DNA of 64,000 bases from NCBI RefSeq assembly GCF_000369505.1, contig NZ_KB850053.1:90943-154942 (forward strand), given 5' to 3'. This DNA comes from Acinetobacter sp. NIPH 298. GTDB taxonomy: Bacteria > Pseudomonadota > Gammaproteobacteria > Pseudomonadales > Moraxellaceae. Below the pieces are notes generated by a model that was given only the letters and a program-made list of their open reading frames with translations, did not search any database and was not told the origin of the DNA. The position numbers and the translations under genes are program-made. Shown piece by piece: positions 54,600 through 63,810 of this stretch (positions are counted from its first letter, which is position 1; the number at the start of each line of letters is the position of its first letter).

Positions 54600-55415
54600 T
54601 CATTTATTACTATGTGCCAATAGCGCCTCAGCATAGTCATTAAAGCAAATCAAATGGTCAAATTTAAAAGCTGTTCTCGCCAGTCTCGTCGCATAAATTC
54701 GCTTGCCCGTATGTTGTTTAGATACAAGCTGTAAAAGAGGTAAATTAAGTTGTTGCTGAAACCAAAGTAGGATTTCATGCATCGGTAAAGGCGTATTGTT
54801 ACTGACAATATAACTGGATTCTACTTCTGAAAGATCAGCTAACATGGCCAAAAACTTGGCTAAGTCATCGATATGAATCCGATTACTATAGTGAATGGTC
54901 GGATAAATGCGTGTTTGCTCAGCCAATCTTTTTAATCGAACAATCGATGTCCCATAGATACCCGTTGGTCGAACGATAATACTACGCTCTGGATAATGCG
55001 CTTGCCATAAAAGTTCCATCTTACGCAGTAAATGCCCTTGCTCATCGGCAGGTTGTATCAGTGATTCGTCATCAATTCGCTCACCAGCACTTTCACCATA
55101 GACCCGAGTTGAAGACACAATAATGATGCGTTGCACGGGATGCGATTTTAGAGCCCGAACAATCGGCTCAACACTCTCCACATAGGTTTGTTGATAGGCC
55201 TCTATGCCACTTTGTGATGGTGCGAGAATCACATAAACCACATCAATTGGACGAAATGCTGTTAAATCAAGTCGCTGCACGTCTTGAATATAATGAGTCG
55301 CATAACAATCTGTTTTTTCACTACGACTAATTGTGCTAATGTGGTGACCACACTCAAATAAGTGTTTAGCGACACGCTGAGATGTTTTACCATAACCAAT
55401 AAATAAAATATGCAT
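54600..55415 (-). CDS. NAD(P)-binding epimerase/dehydratase-like protein (extended or atypical SDR)
   Basis: A 271-residue protein. The nucleotide-binding loop is GYGKTSQRVA at the N-terminus (residues 7-16). It continues with IIIVSSTRVYGESAGE, where the Tyr of VYG is the usual catalytic position, and IVRPTGIYG. Relatives such as YeeZ act on nucleotide sugars or are uncharacterised. It lies 18 bases from the divergent recG start, so the two share a very short promoter region. Confidence 0.82.
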   Translation of the reverse strand: MHILFIGYGKTSQRVAKHLFECGHHISTISRSEKTDCYATHYIQDVQRLDLTAFRPIDVVYVILAPSQSGIEAYQQTYVESVEPIVRALKSHPVQRIIIVSSTRVYGESAGERIDDESLIQPADEQGHLLRKMELLWQAHYPERSIIVRPTGIYGTSIVRLKRLAEQTRIYPTIHYSNRIHIDDLAKFLAMLADLSEVESSYIVSNNTPLPMHEILLWFQQQLNLPLLQLVSKQHTGKRIYATRLARTAFKFDHLICFNDYAEALLAHSNK

Positions 55416-55433
55416 ACATGTCCTTGATCAAAT

Positions 55434-57479
55434 ATGAGTTCAGTCCAGCAGTTACAAGGCGTTGGCGCTAGCGCAGCGACCCTATTAGAAAAGCTTCATA
55501 TTTTTAGCACGGATGATTTATTGTTTCATCTTCCCCGTGACTATGAAGATCGTAGCACGATTATTCCGATGAATCAGTTGGTTGTTGGACGCAGCTATTT
55601 GCTTGAAGGTGAGGTCAGATCCGTCGATTTCCCACCAGGAAAAAAGAAATCCCTCGCTGCATTATTGCAAGATGATTTCGGCAAAGTCACATTACGTTTT
55701 TATCATATCTATAAAGGCTTAACTGATCGCATCCAAATGGGTGCTCGATTACGCATCTTCGGTGAAGTACGCGTTGGTGCGCGTGGTTTAGAACTGTATC
55801 ATCCCGAAATTCAAGTCATCCACCAGCACACCGCATTGCCTCAAACTCAGCTCACCGCGATCTACCCAAGTACTGAAGGTCTGACACAACCAAAGTTACG
55901 TGAATATGTCCGTCAGGCTTTGAAACATCATAGTGATGATCTGCCTGAACTGCTACCAAGTAAATACAGCAATGGCTATGAACTCAAACAAGCGCTACAT
56001 TACATTCATGAACCGCCGATTGATGCCAATATGCTGCAACTCAATCAAGGCTCACATCCCGCACAGCAACGCTTAATCTTTGAAGAATTAGTGGCTCACC
56101 AGATTAGTTTACTTACTCGTCGTGCTTTTATTCGACAAATCGCTGCACCACGCTTTAACAGCAGTAAAGTTCTGGCGAAGAAACTCTTAGAAGCACTGCC
56201 CTTTCAAATGACCAATGCACAAAAACGCGTTTCCAAAGAAATTTTACAAGATCTAAAACAAGATCAACCAATGTTGCGCTTAGTTCAAGGCGATGTGGGG
56301 GCAGGTAAAACCTTGGTCGCTGCAGTGGCGGCCTGTCATGCGCTAGAAGCAGATTGGCAAGTGGCATTGATGGCACCCACTGAAATCTTAGCTGAACAGC
56401 ATTATTTGAACTTTAAACGCTGGTTCGAGCCTTTGGGGATTCAAGTTGCATGGCTATCGGGTAAGCAGAAAGGCAAAGCACGGATACAAGCCGAACAACA
56501 GATCAAAGCAGGACATTCACAACTCATCGTCGGCACACATGCGCTGTTCCAAGACAATGTTGAGTTCTCCAAACTTGGCTTAGTGATCATTGATGAACAA
56601 CATCGCTTCGGTGTGGATCAGCGCCTTGCGCTTAGAAATAAAGGCGTAGATCAATTTACACCACATCAGTTGGTCATGACGGCAACCCCTATTCCCCGCA
56701 CCCTCGCTATGAGTGCTTATGGTGATTTAGATACATCGGTTATTGATGAACTGCCACCAGGACGTACACCGATTCAAACCGTGACCATTCCTCTGGATCG
56801 TCGTGAACAAGTCCTACAACGAATCGCAACCAACTGCCGCGAAGGTAAACAAGCCTATTGGGTCTGTACCTTGGTTGAGCAATCTGAGACCTTAGATGCT
56901 CAAGCCGCAGAAGCCACCTATCAGGAAATCAGAGAACGTTTTCCAGACATCAACATTGGTCTAGTACATGGCAAAATGAAAGCTGATGAGAAGCAATCGG
57001 TCATGCAGGCCTTTAAAGACAACCAACTACAACTGCTGATTGCCACTACCGTCATCGAAGTCGGTGTGGACGTTCCCAATGCATCGATTATGGTGATTGA
57101 AAATGCAGAACGTTTGGGGCTTTCTCAGTTACATCAACTTCGTGGACGAGTTGGACGTGGTGCTACTGCGAGTTTTTGCGCATTATTATACAAAGTACCC
57201 TTGTCACAAAATGGTCAGGAACGGCTTTCTATTTTGCGTGAAAGTAATGATGGTTTCGTGATTGCTGAAAAAGACTTAGAAATACGGGGTCCTGGCGAGC
57301 TATTAGGTACCAAACAAACTGGTGATATGGGCTTTCGTGTTGCAAGGTTAGAACGTGATGACCACCTACTAACTCAAGCACACTACGTTGCGGAACAGAT
57401 TTTAAAAGATTACCCACAACACGCAGCAGGCTTACTCAAACGCTGGTTACCTAAAGCACCTCGTTATGCCTATGTTTAA
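55434..57479 (+). CDS. recG: ATP-dependent DNA helicase RecG
   Basis: A 681-residue branch-migrating helicase acting on stalled forks and Holliday junctions. An N-terminal wedge domain with OB fold (about 1-250) precedes the superfamily-2 helicase core. Walker A is GDVGAGKT (residues 286-293), the DEQH box is D387-H390, motif III is TATPIPRTLA, and motif VI is QLHQLRGRVGRG. The C-terminal TRG region follows. Its 3' end overlaps comF by 14 bases. Confidence 0.97.
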   Translation: MSSVQQLQGVGASAATLLEKLHIFSTDDLLFHLPRDYEDRSTIIPMNQLVVGRSYLLEGEVRSVDFPPGKKKSLAALLQDDFGKVTLRFYHIYKGLTDRIQMGARLRIFGEVRVGARGLELYHPEIQVIHQHTALPQTQLTAIYPSTEGLTQPKLREYVRQALKHHSDDLPELLPSKYSNGYELKQALHYIHEPPIDANMLQLNQGSHPAQQRLIFEELVAHQISLLTRRAFIRQIAAPRFNSSKVLAKKLLEALPFQMTNAQKRVSKEILQDLKQDQPMLRLVQGDVGAGKTLVAAVAACHALEADWQVALMAPTEILAEQHYLNFKRWFEPLGIQVAWLSGKQKGKARIQAEQQIKAGHSQLIVGTHALFQDNVEFSKLGLVIIDEQHRFGVDQRLALRNKGVDQFTPHQLVMTATPIPRTLAMSAYGDLDTSVIDELPPGRTPIQTVTIPLDRREQVLQRIATNCREGKQAYWVCTLVEQSETLDAQAAEATYQEIRERFPDINIGLVHGKMKADEKQSVMQAFKDNQLQLLIATTVIEVGVDVPNASIMVIENAERLGLSQLHQLRGRVGRGATASFCALLYKVPLSQNGQERLSILRESNDGFVIAEKDLEIRGPGELLGTKQTGDMGFRVARLERDDHLLTQAHYVAEQILKDYPQHAAGLLKRWLPKAPRYAYV

Positions 57480-58158
57480 ATCCCTCAGTACACACGCACA
57501 ACGCCTTTTTGATTATGTGACGCCGTGTAGCCTATGTGAGGTCGGCATCAAGCAACATTTCGGTGTTTGTCAAAGCTGTTGGCAACAGTTACCTTGGTTA
57601 AAACAACAGATCCAACGCAATCACCAACAAGTGTATGTCGCTTGTCATTATGACTACCCGATCAATCGGATTATTCAACAATTCAAATATGAACAAAAAT
57701 TACAGCATCAAAGATTATTAAATGGTGTGTTGTTACAGCTCAAACTGCCAAAAGTCCACGCCATCGTTCCGATGCCAATCTCAACCGATCGTTTAGTGGA
57801 ACGAGGTTTCAATCAAACCCTACTGTTAGCCAACGCACTCGGTAAAACATTAGATGTCCCTATTTGGCAACCGATACAGCGCTTGGCGCAACATTCGCAA
57901 AAGGGATTATCACGCTTAGAACGATTGGAGAATATTGAACAGCAGTTTGTTGCAAAACCATCCAATCAGATTCGTTATAGAAAAGTGCTGATCTTAGATG
58001 ATGTGATGACCACTGGTAGTTCTATTACTGCACTCTCTCAGGCTCTAGAACAACTTGGCTGTCAGAAGATTTATGCCGTATGTCTCGCAGCGGGACAAGT
58101 AAAAGACCACCTTAGCTCATTCGATTTTGCTGACACCATGGAATCACCACTTCGCTAG
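57466..58158 (+). CDS. comF: ComF-family phosphoribosyltransferase-like protein
   Basis: A 230-residue protein linked to DNA uptake in competent bacteria. An N-terminal zinc finger has C21, C24, C35 and C38 (CSLC and CQSC). The PRPP-binding type 1 motif VLILDDVMTTGSS is near residues 180-192. Acinetobacter is naturally competent, which fits a role in transformation, but this was not shown here. A second ATG two codons later is possible. Its stop lies inside the 3' end of the convergent Nudix gene. Confidence 0.93.
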   Translation: MPMFKSLSTHAQRLFDYVTPCSLCEVGIKQHFGVCQSCWQQLPWLKQQIQRNHQQVYVACHYDYPINRIIQQFKYEQKLQHQRLLNGVLLQLKLPKVHAIVPMPISTDRLVERGFNQTLLLANALGKTLDVPIWQPIQRLAQHSQKGLSRLERLENIEQQFVAKPSNQIRYRKVLILDDVMTTGSSITALSQALEQLGCQKIYAVCLAAGQVKDHLSSFDFADTMESPLR

Positions 58159-58507
58159 TCAACGGTGCTAACAACGTTGCTTGGTCAGTCAAATCAATCC
58201 ATTTCATCTCAGCAATTTCGGCTGCAATCTGTGGCTTTTGTTTTAATTGAACCGAATAAACATAACTCACCAAAACATGATCTGGCTCATTGGCAGCCGC
58301 TGTTTCAAACTGCCCAACAAATTGTTTAATTTCGCATTCACAACCAATTTCTTCTAAAATCTCACGTTGAATCGTAAGCTCAGGTGCTTCATTGGCCTCT
58401 AATTTACCGCCGACTTGCATAAATGCCTGCGTATTCTGCTTACGAACCAATAATAATTGATTCTGATCGTTCAAGATAATCGCGGCAGCAACAGTAATTG
58501 TTTTCAA
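58112..58507 (-). CDS. Nudix hydrolase
   Basis: A 131-residue MutT-like hydrolase. The Nudix box G-x5-E-x7-REUxEExGU is complete in GKLEANEAPELTIQREILEE followed by IG. I place the start at the TTG at 58507, because GAGGAAG lies 5 bases upstream and the product then begins directly with the first strand (KTITVAAAIIL). ATG codons at 58525 and 58534 are in frame but lack a ribosome site. The 3' end overlaps comF by 47 bases on the opposite strand. The substrate is unknown. Confidence 0.82.
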   Translation of the reverse strand: MKTITVAAAIILNDQNQLLLVRKQNTQAFMQVGGKLEANEAPELTIQREILEEIGCECEIKQFVGQFETAAANEPDHVLVSYVYSVQLKQKPQIAAEIAEMKWIDLTDQATLLAPLTSEVVIPWCQQNRMS

Positions 58508-58889
58508 TGAGACTTCCTCGAACATGAGTTTCAATAGCAGGCTGCTATTCTAGATCTCGAAAATACAGAAAACAACCCAATAAACATGCATGTTCCGCAA
58601 CGCTATCTTTTCCCTTATTAAGTGACTTTCTCCCCCTTATCCCAACACTAAAACTATTTAAGAATAAACCAAATCATGACTGCGTGTAGAATGGTCAAAA
58701 AGATAGATAAAATTCATCGCATTAAAGCTGTTTTATCCAACTGTCATGCTGCTAAAGTAAGCTATAAAACATGATTTTTGAGAAAATAACGTTTAGGCAA
58801 GTGTTTTTCCTTTCATCCTTGTCTAAAATACACGCTGACTTTCTGTAAAATGCAGAAGGCCTTATATTGACTGCGCAAGGAAAAAAGAC
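58508..58889. other. intergenic region between the Nudix gene and corA
   Basis: About 380 bases. Close to corA a small hairpin TTCTG-TAAAATG-CAGAA and a ribosome site AAGGA precede the ATG. No clear promoter pair or gene is seen. I looked for a conserved magnesium leader (M-box) and recognised none. Confidence 0.45.
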
Positions 58890-59906
58890 ATGCTTGAAGC
58901 CTTTTATGCCACAGAGCGCGGTAGTCTAGAAGATGCAACAATCAATGGTGGATTTGATCTGCATCCTGAGTTGGTCTGGATTGATCTGATCGCGCCATCC
59001 CAAGAAGAACAACAATGGGTACTCGAAGCCTATGATCGCAATCTACCGACCCTAAAATCACTTGAAGACATTTCATCATCAGCACGTTTTTATCGTGATG
59101 ATGAGGGTATTTTACATATCAGTACTTACTTTCTCACCAAGAACAAAAATACCCAATCAGATCGTGAACAAGAAGATCTTGAAAACACCCTTGCTGCAAC
59201 CGTACACACTGTTGCTTTTTTGCTTGAGAAAAACCGACTCATCACACTTCGTGGTGAGAAATTAGTCGCATTTCGAGCATTTCGAGCAAGAGCGAGACGC
59301 AATGATTATGAGATGGACTATAAGAATCCAGTTTGGATTTTATTAGGTTTATTGGAAGCTAAACTAGATGAGCTTTCAGATATTTTAGAAGATACCCACC
59401 GCTATCTTGAAGAGTACTCTGCAGAAGTTCTCAATGATCATCACCGCGAACAAATTCTTGATCTTGACGATATGATCACAAACCTCGCGCATCAAGAAGA
59501 TATGTTAGGAAAAGCACAACTCTGTCTTACAGACTTACGTCGGGTTTTGACTTTTCTGTCACGCCCACGTGCTTTGGGTAGTCATATTTATGATGCTGAT
59601 ATTCGAGAAATGAGTGAGGATGTGCGTTCTTTACTAGAACATAACGCATTCTTATTCCAGAAACTAAAATTCTTACTGGATATCACCACAGGTTTCGCCA
59701 ACACTGAAATGAATGAAACATTCAAACGTTTCTCTATTTTACCCAGCATGTTAGCCCCACCAATGTTGGTAGCCAGTATCTACGGTATGAATACTGATGT
59801 TTTGCCTTTTGCGCAAGGAGATACCAGCTTCTGGATTGTCATTACTTTTGTTATTACTTTATTGATCGGACCAATACTCTATTTCCGCTGGAAGAAATGG
59901 ATTTAG
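58890..59906 (+). CDS. corA: CorA-family magnesium/cobalt transporter
   Basis: A 338-residue pentameric channel. A large cytoplasmic N-terminal domain is rich in acidic residues and long helices. Two C-terminal membrane helices follow, with the signature YGMN at 298-301 just after the first. The charged tail YFRWKKWI is typical. The ribosome site AAGGA precedes the ATG. The next gene starts one base after its stop, so they are cotranscribed. Confidence 0.95.
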   Translation: MLEAFYATERGSLEDATINGGFDLHPELVWIDLIAPSQEEQQWVLEAYDRNLPTLKSLEDISSSARFYRDDEGILHISTYFLTKNKNTQSDREQEDLENTLAATVHTVAFLLEKNRLITLRGEKLVAFRAFRARARRNDYEMDYKNPVWILLGLLEAKLDELSDILEDTHRYLEEYSAEVLNDHHREQILDLDDMITNLAHQEDMLGKAQLCLTDLRRVLTFLSRPRALGSHIYDADIREMSEDVRSLLEHNAFLFQKLKFLLDITTGFANTEMNETFKRFSILPSMLAPPMLVASIYGMNTDVLPFAQGDTSFWIVITFVITLLIGPILYFRWKKWI

Positions 59907-59907
59907 C

Positions 59908-60459
59908 ATGAAAGGCAACTCTCTTTTTTTGAGTCTGCCTATACTAGGATCGATTCTATTCCTCCCAACAGCTTTTGCTTGTGCACCGCATTCACCAGAT
60001 GAAGTGTTTATTGCACGTCTTCAAGCTGTTCAGAAGATAGCGTCCACGGATCATTACCACTTAACAATAAACAATTCCCGTTTTATCTTCCACGGCTTTA
60101 GAACATGGATAATGCATTCAAAGCCGAAACAATGGCAGAGTCAGTTCCCACTTAAAAATATAAAAAAGAATGATTTAATCATTGGCTTAGCCTACGCCCC
60201 TGATCAAGCTAAACCACACAACTATACTGTGGCTTCTTTAGCACGATTACATTGTCAAAATGATATTCTGTCTATTGGCCAGCCAATTGTACCGTTCCTA
60301 GCGTGGAACCGAAAAAATAATAATTGTCATGATGACCACCCCACATCCATAAAATTACTAGATGGTTTTTTAGCATACGATCAATCTTATTATCTCAAAA
60401 AATTACAGACAAAATACCCAACTTGTCAGGCTCTTTTTTCAGCCTTTCCAAAATCATAA
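59908..60459 (+). CDS. unknown exported protein
   Basis: A 183-residue protein with a clear signal peptide (LFLSLPILGSILFLPTAFA), probably cleaved before the Cys at residue 25. The lipobox consensus is not met (AFAC), so lipidation is uncertain. The mature part has four cysteines and is rich in His, Lys and Asn. I do not recognise a family. It starts one base after the corA stop and ends at a terminator, so it shares the corA transcript. Confidence 0.75.
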   Translation: MKGNSLFLSLPILGSILFLPTAFACAPHSPDEVFIARLQAVQKIASTDHYHLTINNSRFIFHGFRTWIMHSKPKQWQSQFPLKNIKKNDLIIGLAYAPDQAKPHNYTVASLARLHCQNDILSIGQPIVPFLAWNRKNNNCHDDHPTSIKLLDGFLAYDQSYYLKKLQTKYPTCQALFSAFPKS

Positions 60460-60463
60460 ATAT

Positions 60464-60496
60464 AAAAAAAGAGCTTTATAAAAAAGCTCTTTTTTC
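60464..60496. terminator. bidirectional terminator
   Basis: A 12-bp stem AAAAAGAGCTTT / AAAGCTCTTTTT with a 5-base loop, A-run and T-run on the two sides, between the corA operon and the mla operon. Confidence 0.9.
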
Positions 60497-60509
60497 GATT
60501 CATACAATA

Positions 60510-60797
60510 TCAAATCAAGATAAGGTCATCTTCTAAATGACAAGCTTGGATGATCTTTAGCATTTTCTCAGGAACATTTTTAAAATGCAGCCCTTTACTT
60601 TCAGGGGTTTGACGCAACCATTGCACCAATACAGCGAGAGACAAGGTACTGCCCTGTTCAAGCTGAGCAAGATCAACAATCAAAGGAAAATGCTGATGTT
60701 GTTGAATATGCGCTAAGCCCGATTGGTAAACCTGCTCTGCATTTTCAAAATCAATCGTCTTAGGAACGATAAGTTGCTGATCAATATACTGAATCAC
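60510..60797 (-). CDS. mlaB: STAS-domain protein MlaB
   Basis: A 95-residue cytoplasmic STAS protein that stabilises and activates the MlaF ATPase. The fold pattern includes PLIVDLAQLEQGSTLSLAVL, with the Ser/Thr that aligns with the functionally important Thr of E. coli MlaB in a GSTLSLA context. Last gene of mlaFEDCB, 11 bases after mlaC. Confidence 0.92.
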   Translation of the reverse strand: MIQYIDQQLIVPKTIDFENAEQVYQSGLAHIQQHQHFPLIVDLAQLEQGSTLSLAVLVQWLRQTPESKGLHFKNVPEKMLKIIQACHLEDDLILI

Positions 60798-60808
60798 CCT
60801 TCACCTAC

Positions 60809-61441
60809 TTATTTTTTAGTGACTGCTGCATCTGCATCAGGTTTAAAAGTTGCAATCGCTTTATTGATGTCACCACCATTACGCTGAACCGTAGCAGCAA
60901 ACTGATTACGGAATTGCAAACCTAAGTCGATCCCCGCCACATTTACATTACGGATTTTCCATTGATCACCTTTATCAATCAACTGGAAAGATACAGGAAT
61001 CTTTTCACCATTGTTTAAAAAGTCCAAAGTAACAACTGGATTTTTGCTGTTGCTGGCTTTATAAGGACGCATGGTATAGCTTTGATTTGTGTATTTAGCA
61101 AAGGCACTACCATAGTTTTCAATAATCACTTCGCGGAAGTTTTTCTCAAACTGAGCACGTTGCGCTGCATTGGTATGCTGATTATTGGCATAAGTTCCTA
61201 GCACGATACGCGTGAAAGCTTGTGAATCAACAAACGGATCAAGGTTTTGACGAATAATCGTATTAACTAATTGAGGATTATTTTGCAACTTTGCGTGATC
61301 TGCTTTTAATCGAGTAACCAAACCATCTGCTACACGTTTAACAAAATCAGGTGGCGTCTCTGTCGGCGCTGCAAATGCTGTAGTTGCAAGCATGGCTGAC
61401 AATACGCTTGCCGTTAGAGTTTGCTTCAATAATGTGTTCAC
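60809..61441 (-). CDS. mlaC: periplasmic phospholipid-binding protein MlaC
   Basis: A 210-residue shuttle carrying phospholipids between the outer-membrane MlaA complex and MlaFEDB. A signal peptide ends at TTAFA, followed by the family body (LDPFVDSQAFTRIVLG and GDQWKIRNVNVAGIDL). MlaA is not encoded in this window. Confidence 0.95.
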   Translation of the reverse strand: MNTLLKQTLTASVLSAMLATTAFAAPTETPPDFVKRVADGLVTRLKADHAKLQNNPQLVNTIIRQNLDPFVDSQAFTRIVLGTYANNQHTNAAQRAQFEKNFREVIIENYGSAFAKYTNQSYTMRPYKASNSKNPVVTLDFLNNGEKIPVSFQLIDKGDQWKIRNVNVAGIDLGLQFRNQFAATVQRNGGDINKAIATFKPDADAAVTKK

Positions 61442-61461
61442 TTTAAAACTCCTAAATACGA

Positions 61462-62124
61462 TTATTCAGCAAAAGATGGTTCGGCATCTGACTGTGTTGC
61501 TGAAGTTTCAGTGCCTGACGCAACTTTGCTTGCACCACCACCCGTAATAAACTTACTGATTAAATCTTCTAGATCCATTGTGCCTTGGGTATTTGAAACC
61601 ACATCACCACGTTTTAAGTAGTCCACGCCACCACCTGGGATAACTTTCAAATATTTTTCACCCAATAAACCATTGGTTGCTACCATTATATAAGCATCTT
61701 CATCGAGACTAGTAATGGAGGTCATGTTACTGATCAGTTGCTGTTCCATTGCTTTTTGTTTCGTCTCATCTGCTTGCTGATAATCAGAACTGTAGTGCAA
61801 TTCTTCCAATGCATTTTGCTGCACGACTTTTAATTGTTCTGCATTAAAACTGGTGAGCTTACCATCCAAAACAAATTTGACCGTTGCTAGGCGCGAGACC
61901 GGATCAAGCGTAATGGATTCAACACGACCAATCGTCACACCACTCATGGTGACTTTTGCACGCGTCTTTAAACCATTTACGTTGTCAAACTGAGCCGTCA
62001 TACTATAACTGTCACGTAGGTTGGTACCTACCAAGCCGCTGACTTTCATCGCAAGAAAAAATAAGGCAATACCGAAGATAATGACAAAAACACCAACGGC
62101 CAGCTCACTAATACGTGATTTCAT
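61462..62124 (-). CDS. mlaD: MCE-domain lipid transfer protein MlaD
   Basis: A 220-residue protein with one N-terminal membrane anchor (LAVGVFVIIFGIALFF) and an MCE domain (about 35-150: AQFDNVNGLKTRAKVTMSGV). It forms a hexameric ring on the periplasmic face of the inner membrane. The acidic and Ser-rich tail ends ATQSDAEPSFAE. Compared with E. coli MlaD (183) it has a longer insertion and C-terminus. It overlaps mlaE by 1 base. Confidence 0.95.
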   Translation of the reverse strand: MKSRISELAVGVFVIIFGIALFFLAMKVSGLVGTNLRDSYSMTAQFDNVNGLKTRAKVTMSGVTIGRVESITLDPVSRLATVKFVLDGKLTSFNAEQLKVVQQNALEELHYSSDYQQADETKQKAMEQQLISNMTSITSLDEDAYIMVATNGLLGEKYLKVIPGGGVDYLKRGDVVSNTQGTMDLEDLISKFITGGGASKVASGTETSATQSDAEPSFAE

Positions 62125-62900
62125 TAAATCCCTCCGAACATGACCGCAGTCAACACGAAATCAAAACCTAATACACAAAGCGAAGAATATACGACTGTTC
62201 TGGTCATAGACGTCGCAATACCTTCGGGCGTTGGATCACAGGCATAACCTTGATACACCGCTACCCATGTACAAATTAGAGCGAAAACAATACTTTTAAT
62301 AATGCCATTTACAACATCGTGCCCAAACTGCACACTACTTTGCATACCACCCCAGAATGAACCTTCATCCACACCGAGGAAATCGACGCCGACCATTTTG
62401 CCACCGATAATACCAATCGCAGCAAAAATCACAGTTAACATCGGCAAACTCACAATCCCCGCCCATAAGCGTGGAGATACAATCTGACGCAGTGGATCAA
62501 CACCAATCATTTCCATGCTGGCGAGTTGCTCACTCTGTTTCATCGAGCCAATTTCAGCCGTCAAAGCCGAGCCTGCGCGTCCTGCAAATAATAACGCAGC
62601 AACCACGGGTGCAAGTTCACGCAGCAAAGTTAAAGACACCATCGTGCCTAACATGGACTCACTACCGACATTGACCAGAATCGAGTAACCTTGCAAACCC
62701 AAGACCAAACCGATAAATAAACCAGAAACAGCAATGATCAATAAAGACATCACCCCGACACGATGCATCTGATAAATAAAACGTTGAAAACCACCTTTTG
62801 ATGGCATCGAAAATAAAATTTGCAGGAGCATCAGTGACGCAGCACCAATCCCCTTTATTCGCTCAATAACGAGTCTACCTAACCAGGCAATCGTATTCAT
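62124..62900 (-). CDS. mlaE: permease MlaE
   Basis: A 258-residue inner-membrane permease of the retrograde or anterograde phospholipid ABC transporter. It has about six hydrophobic segments and the family motif GFIVGLVLGLQGY-like GLFIGLVLGLQGYSI, followed by LLRELAPVVAALLFAGRAGSALTAEIGSMK, visible in part as ELAPVVAALLFAGRAGS. It overlaps mlaF by 4 bases and mlaD by 1 base. Confidence 0.96.
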   Translation of the reverse strand: MNTIAWLGRLVIERIKGIGAASLMLLQILFSMPSKGGFQRFIYQMHRVGVMSLLIIAVSGLFIGLVLGLQGYSILVNVGSESMLGTMVSLTLLRELAPVVAALLFAGRAGSALTAEIGSMKQSEQLASMEMIGVDPLRQIVSPRLWAGIVSLPMLTVIFAAIGIIGGKMVGVDFLGVDEGSFWGGMQSSVQFGHDVVNGIIKSIVFALICTWVAVYQGYACDPTPEGIATSMTRTVVYSSLCVLGFDFVLTAVMFGGI

Positions 62901-63727
62901 GGACGAACCTCGTTATCTAAATATGCTTGGTGAGTAAATTGATATTCGACAGGCCCCTCAACCGAACCTGTTAAAAACTGACGTACAAATGGTGAAGCAT
63001 GTGTTTTTAATTGTTCAGGTGTACCTTCACCCTGAATTTTGCCTTCTGCAACCACATAAATGTAATCTGCAATCGACAAAGTCTCTGCCACATCATGAGA
63101 GACGATAATCGTGGTTAAATCTAATGCTTCTCGTAATGAACGAATCAAACGCGTCAAAATCCCTTTCACGATCGGATCTTGGCCAGCAAAGGGCTCATCA
63201 TACATAATCAATTCAGGATCAAGTGCAATGGCACGCGCTAAAGCAACACGGCGATTCATCCCGCCTGATAGTTCTGTAGGCATGAGTTGTTCAGCACCGC
63301 GTAACCCTACAGACTCTAGCTTTAATGCCACCAACTCTGCAATCAGGTGCTCAGGCAACTTGGTGTGTGCTCGAATCGGAAATGCAACATTTTCATACAC
63401 AGACATATCTGTAAATAATGCACCACTTTGAAATAACATTCCCATACGTGCACGTGCAGCGAACAACTCAAGACGTGACATTGATGCAATATTTTTACCA
63501 TCAAGTAAAACCTTACCTTGATCAGGACTAAGCTGTCCTCCAATCAAACGTAATAAAGTAGTTTTACCTGTACCAGATGGACCCATAATTGCTGTGATTT
63601 GACCACGTCGAATTTTAAGGCTTATATCGTCATAAATGACGCGGTCTCCTCGATTAAAGCTCAAGTTTGTAACTTCAATTAAGGCTTCAGCATCGAGAGG
63701 AGATTTATTATTCATAATGGCATTCAT
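62897..63727 (-). CDS. mlaF: phospholipid-transport ATPase MlaF
   Basis: A 276-residue ABC ATPase. Walker A is GPSGTGKTT, the signature is LSGGMNRRVALARA and Walker B is ELIMYDEPFAGQD. First gene of mlaFEDCB on the minus strand. An ATG four codons in (63715) is an alternative start. The C-terminal tail beyond the ABC fold is of the length by which MlaF dimers clasp each other in E. coli. Confidence 0.96.
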   Translation of the reverse strand: MNAIMNNKSPLDAEALIEVTNLSFNRGDRVIYDDISLKIRRGQITAIMGPSGTGKTTLLRLIGGQLSPDQGKVLLDGKNIASMSRLELFAARARMGMLFQSGALFTDMSVYENVAFPIRAHTKLPEHLIAELVALKLESVGLRGAEQLMPTELSGGMNRRVALARAIALDPELIMYDEPFAGQDPIVKGILTRLIRSLREALDLTTIIVSHDVAETLSIADYIYVVAEGKIQGEGTPEQLKTHASPFVRQFLTGSVEGPVEYQFTHQAYLDNEVRP

Positions 63728-63810
63728 TCCTGCACTTTTTATGCACGCATACTATACACCGAAAGATTAAATCGTTGTTTTTATTTTGATAAGGGATGTA
63801 TCAAGATTAT

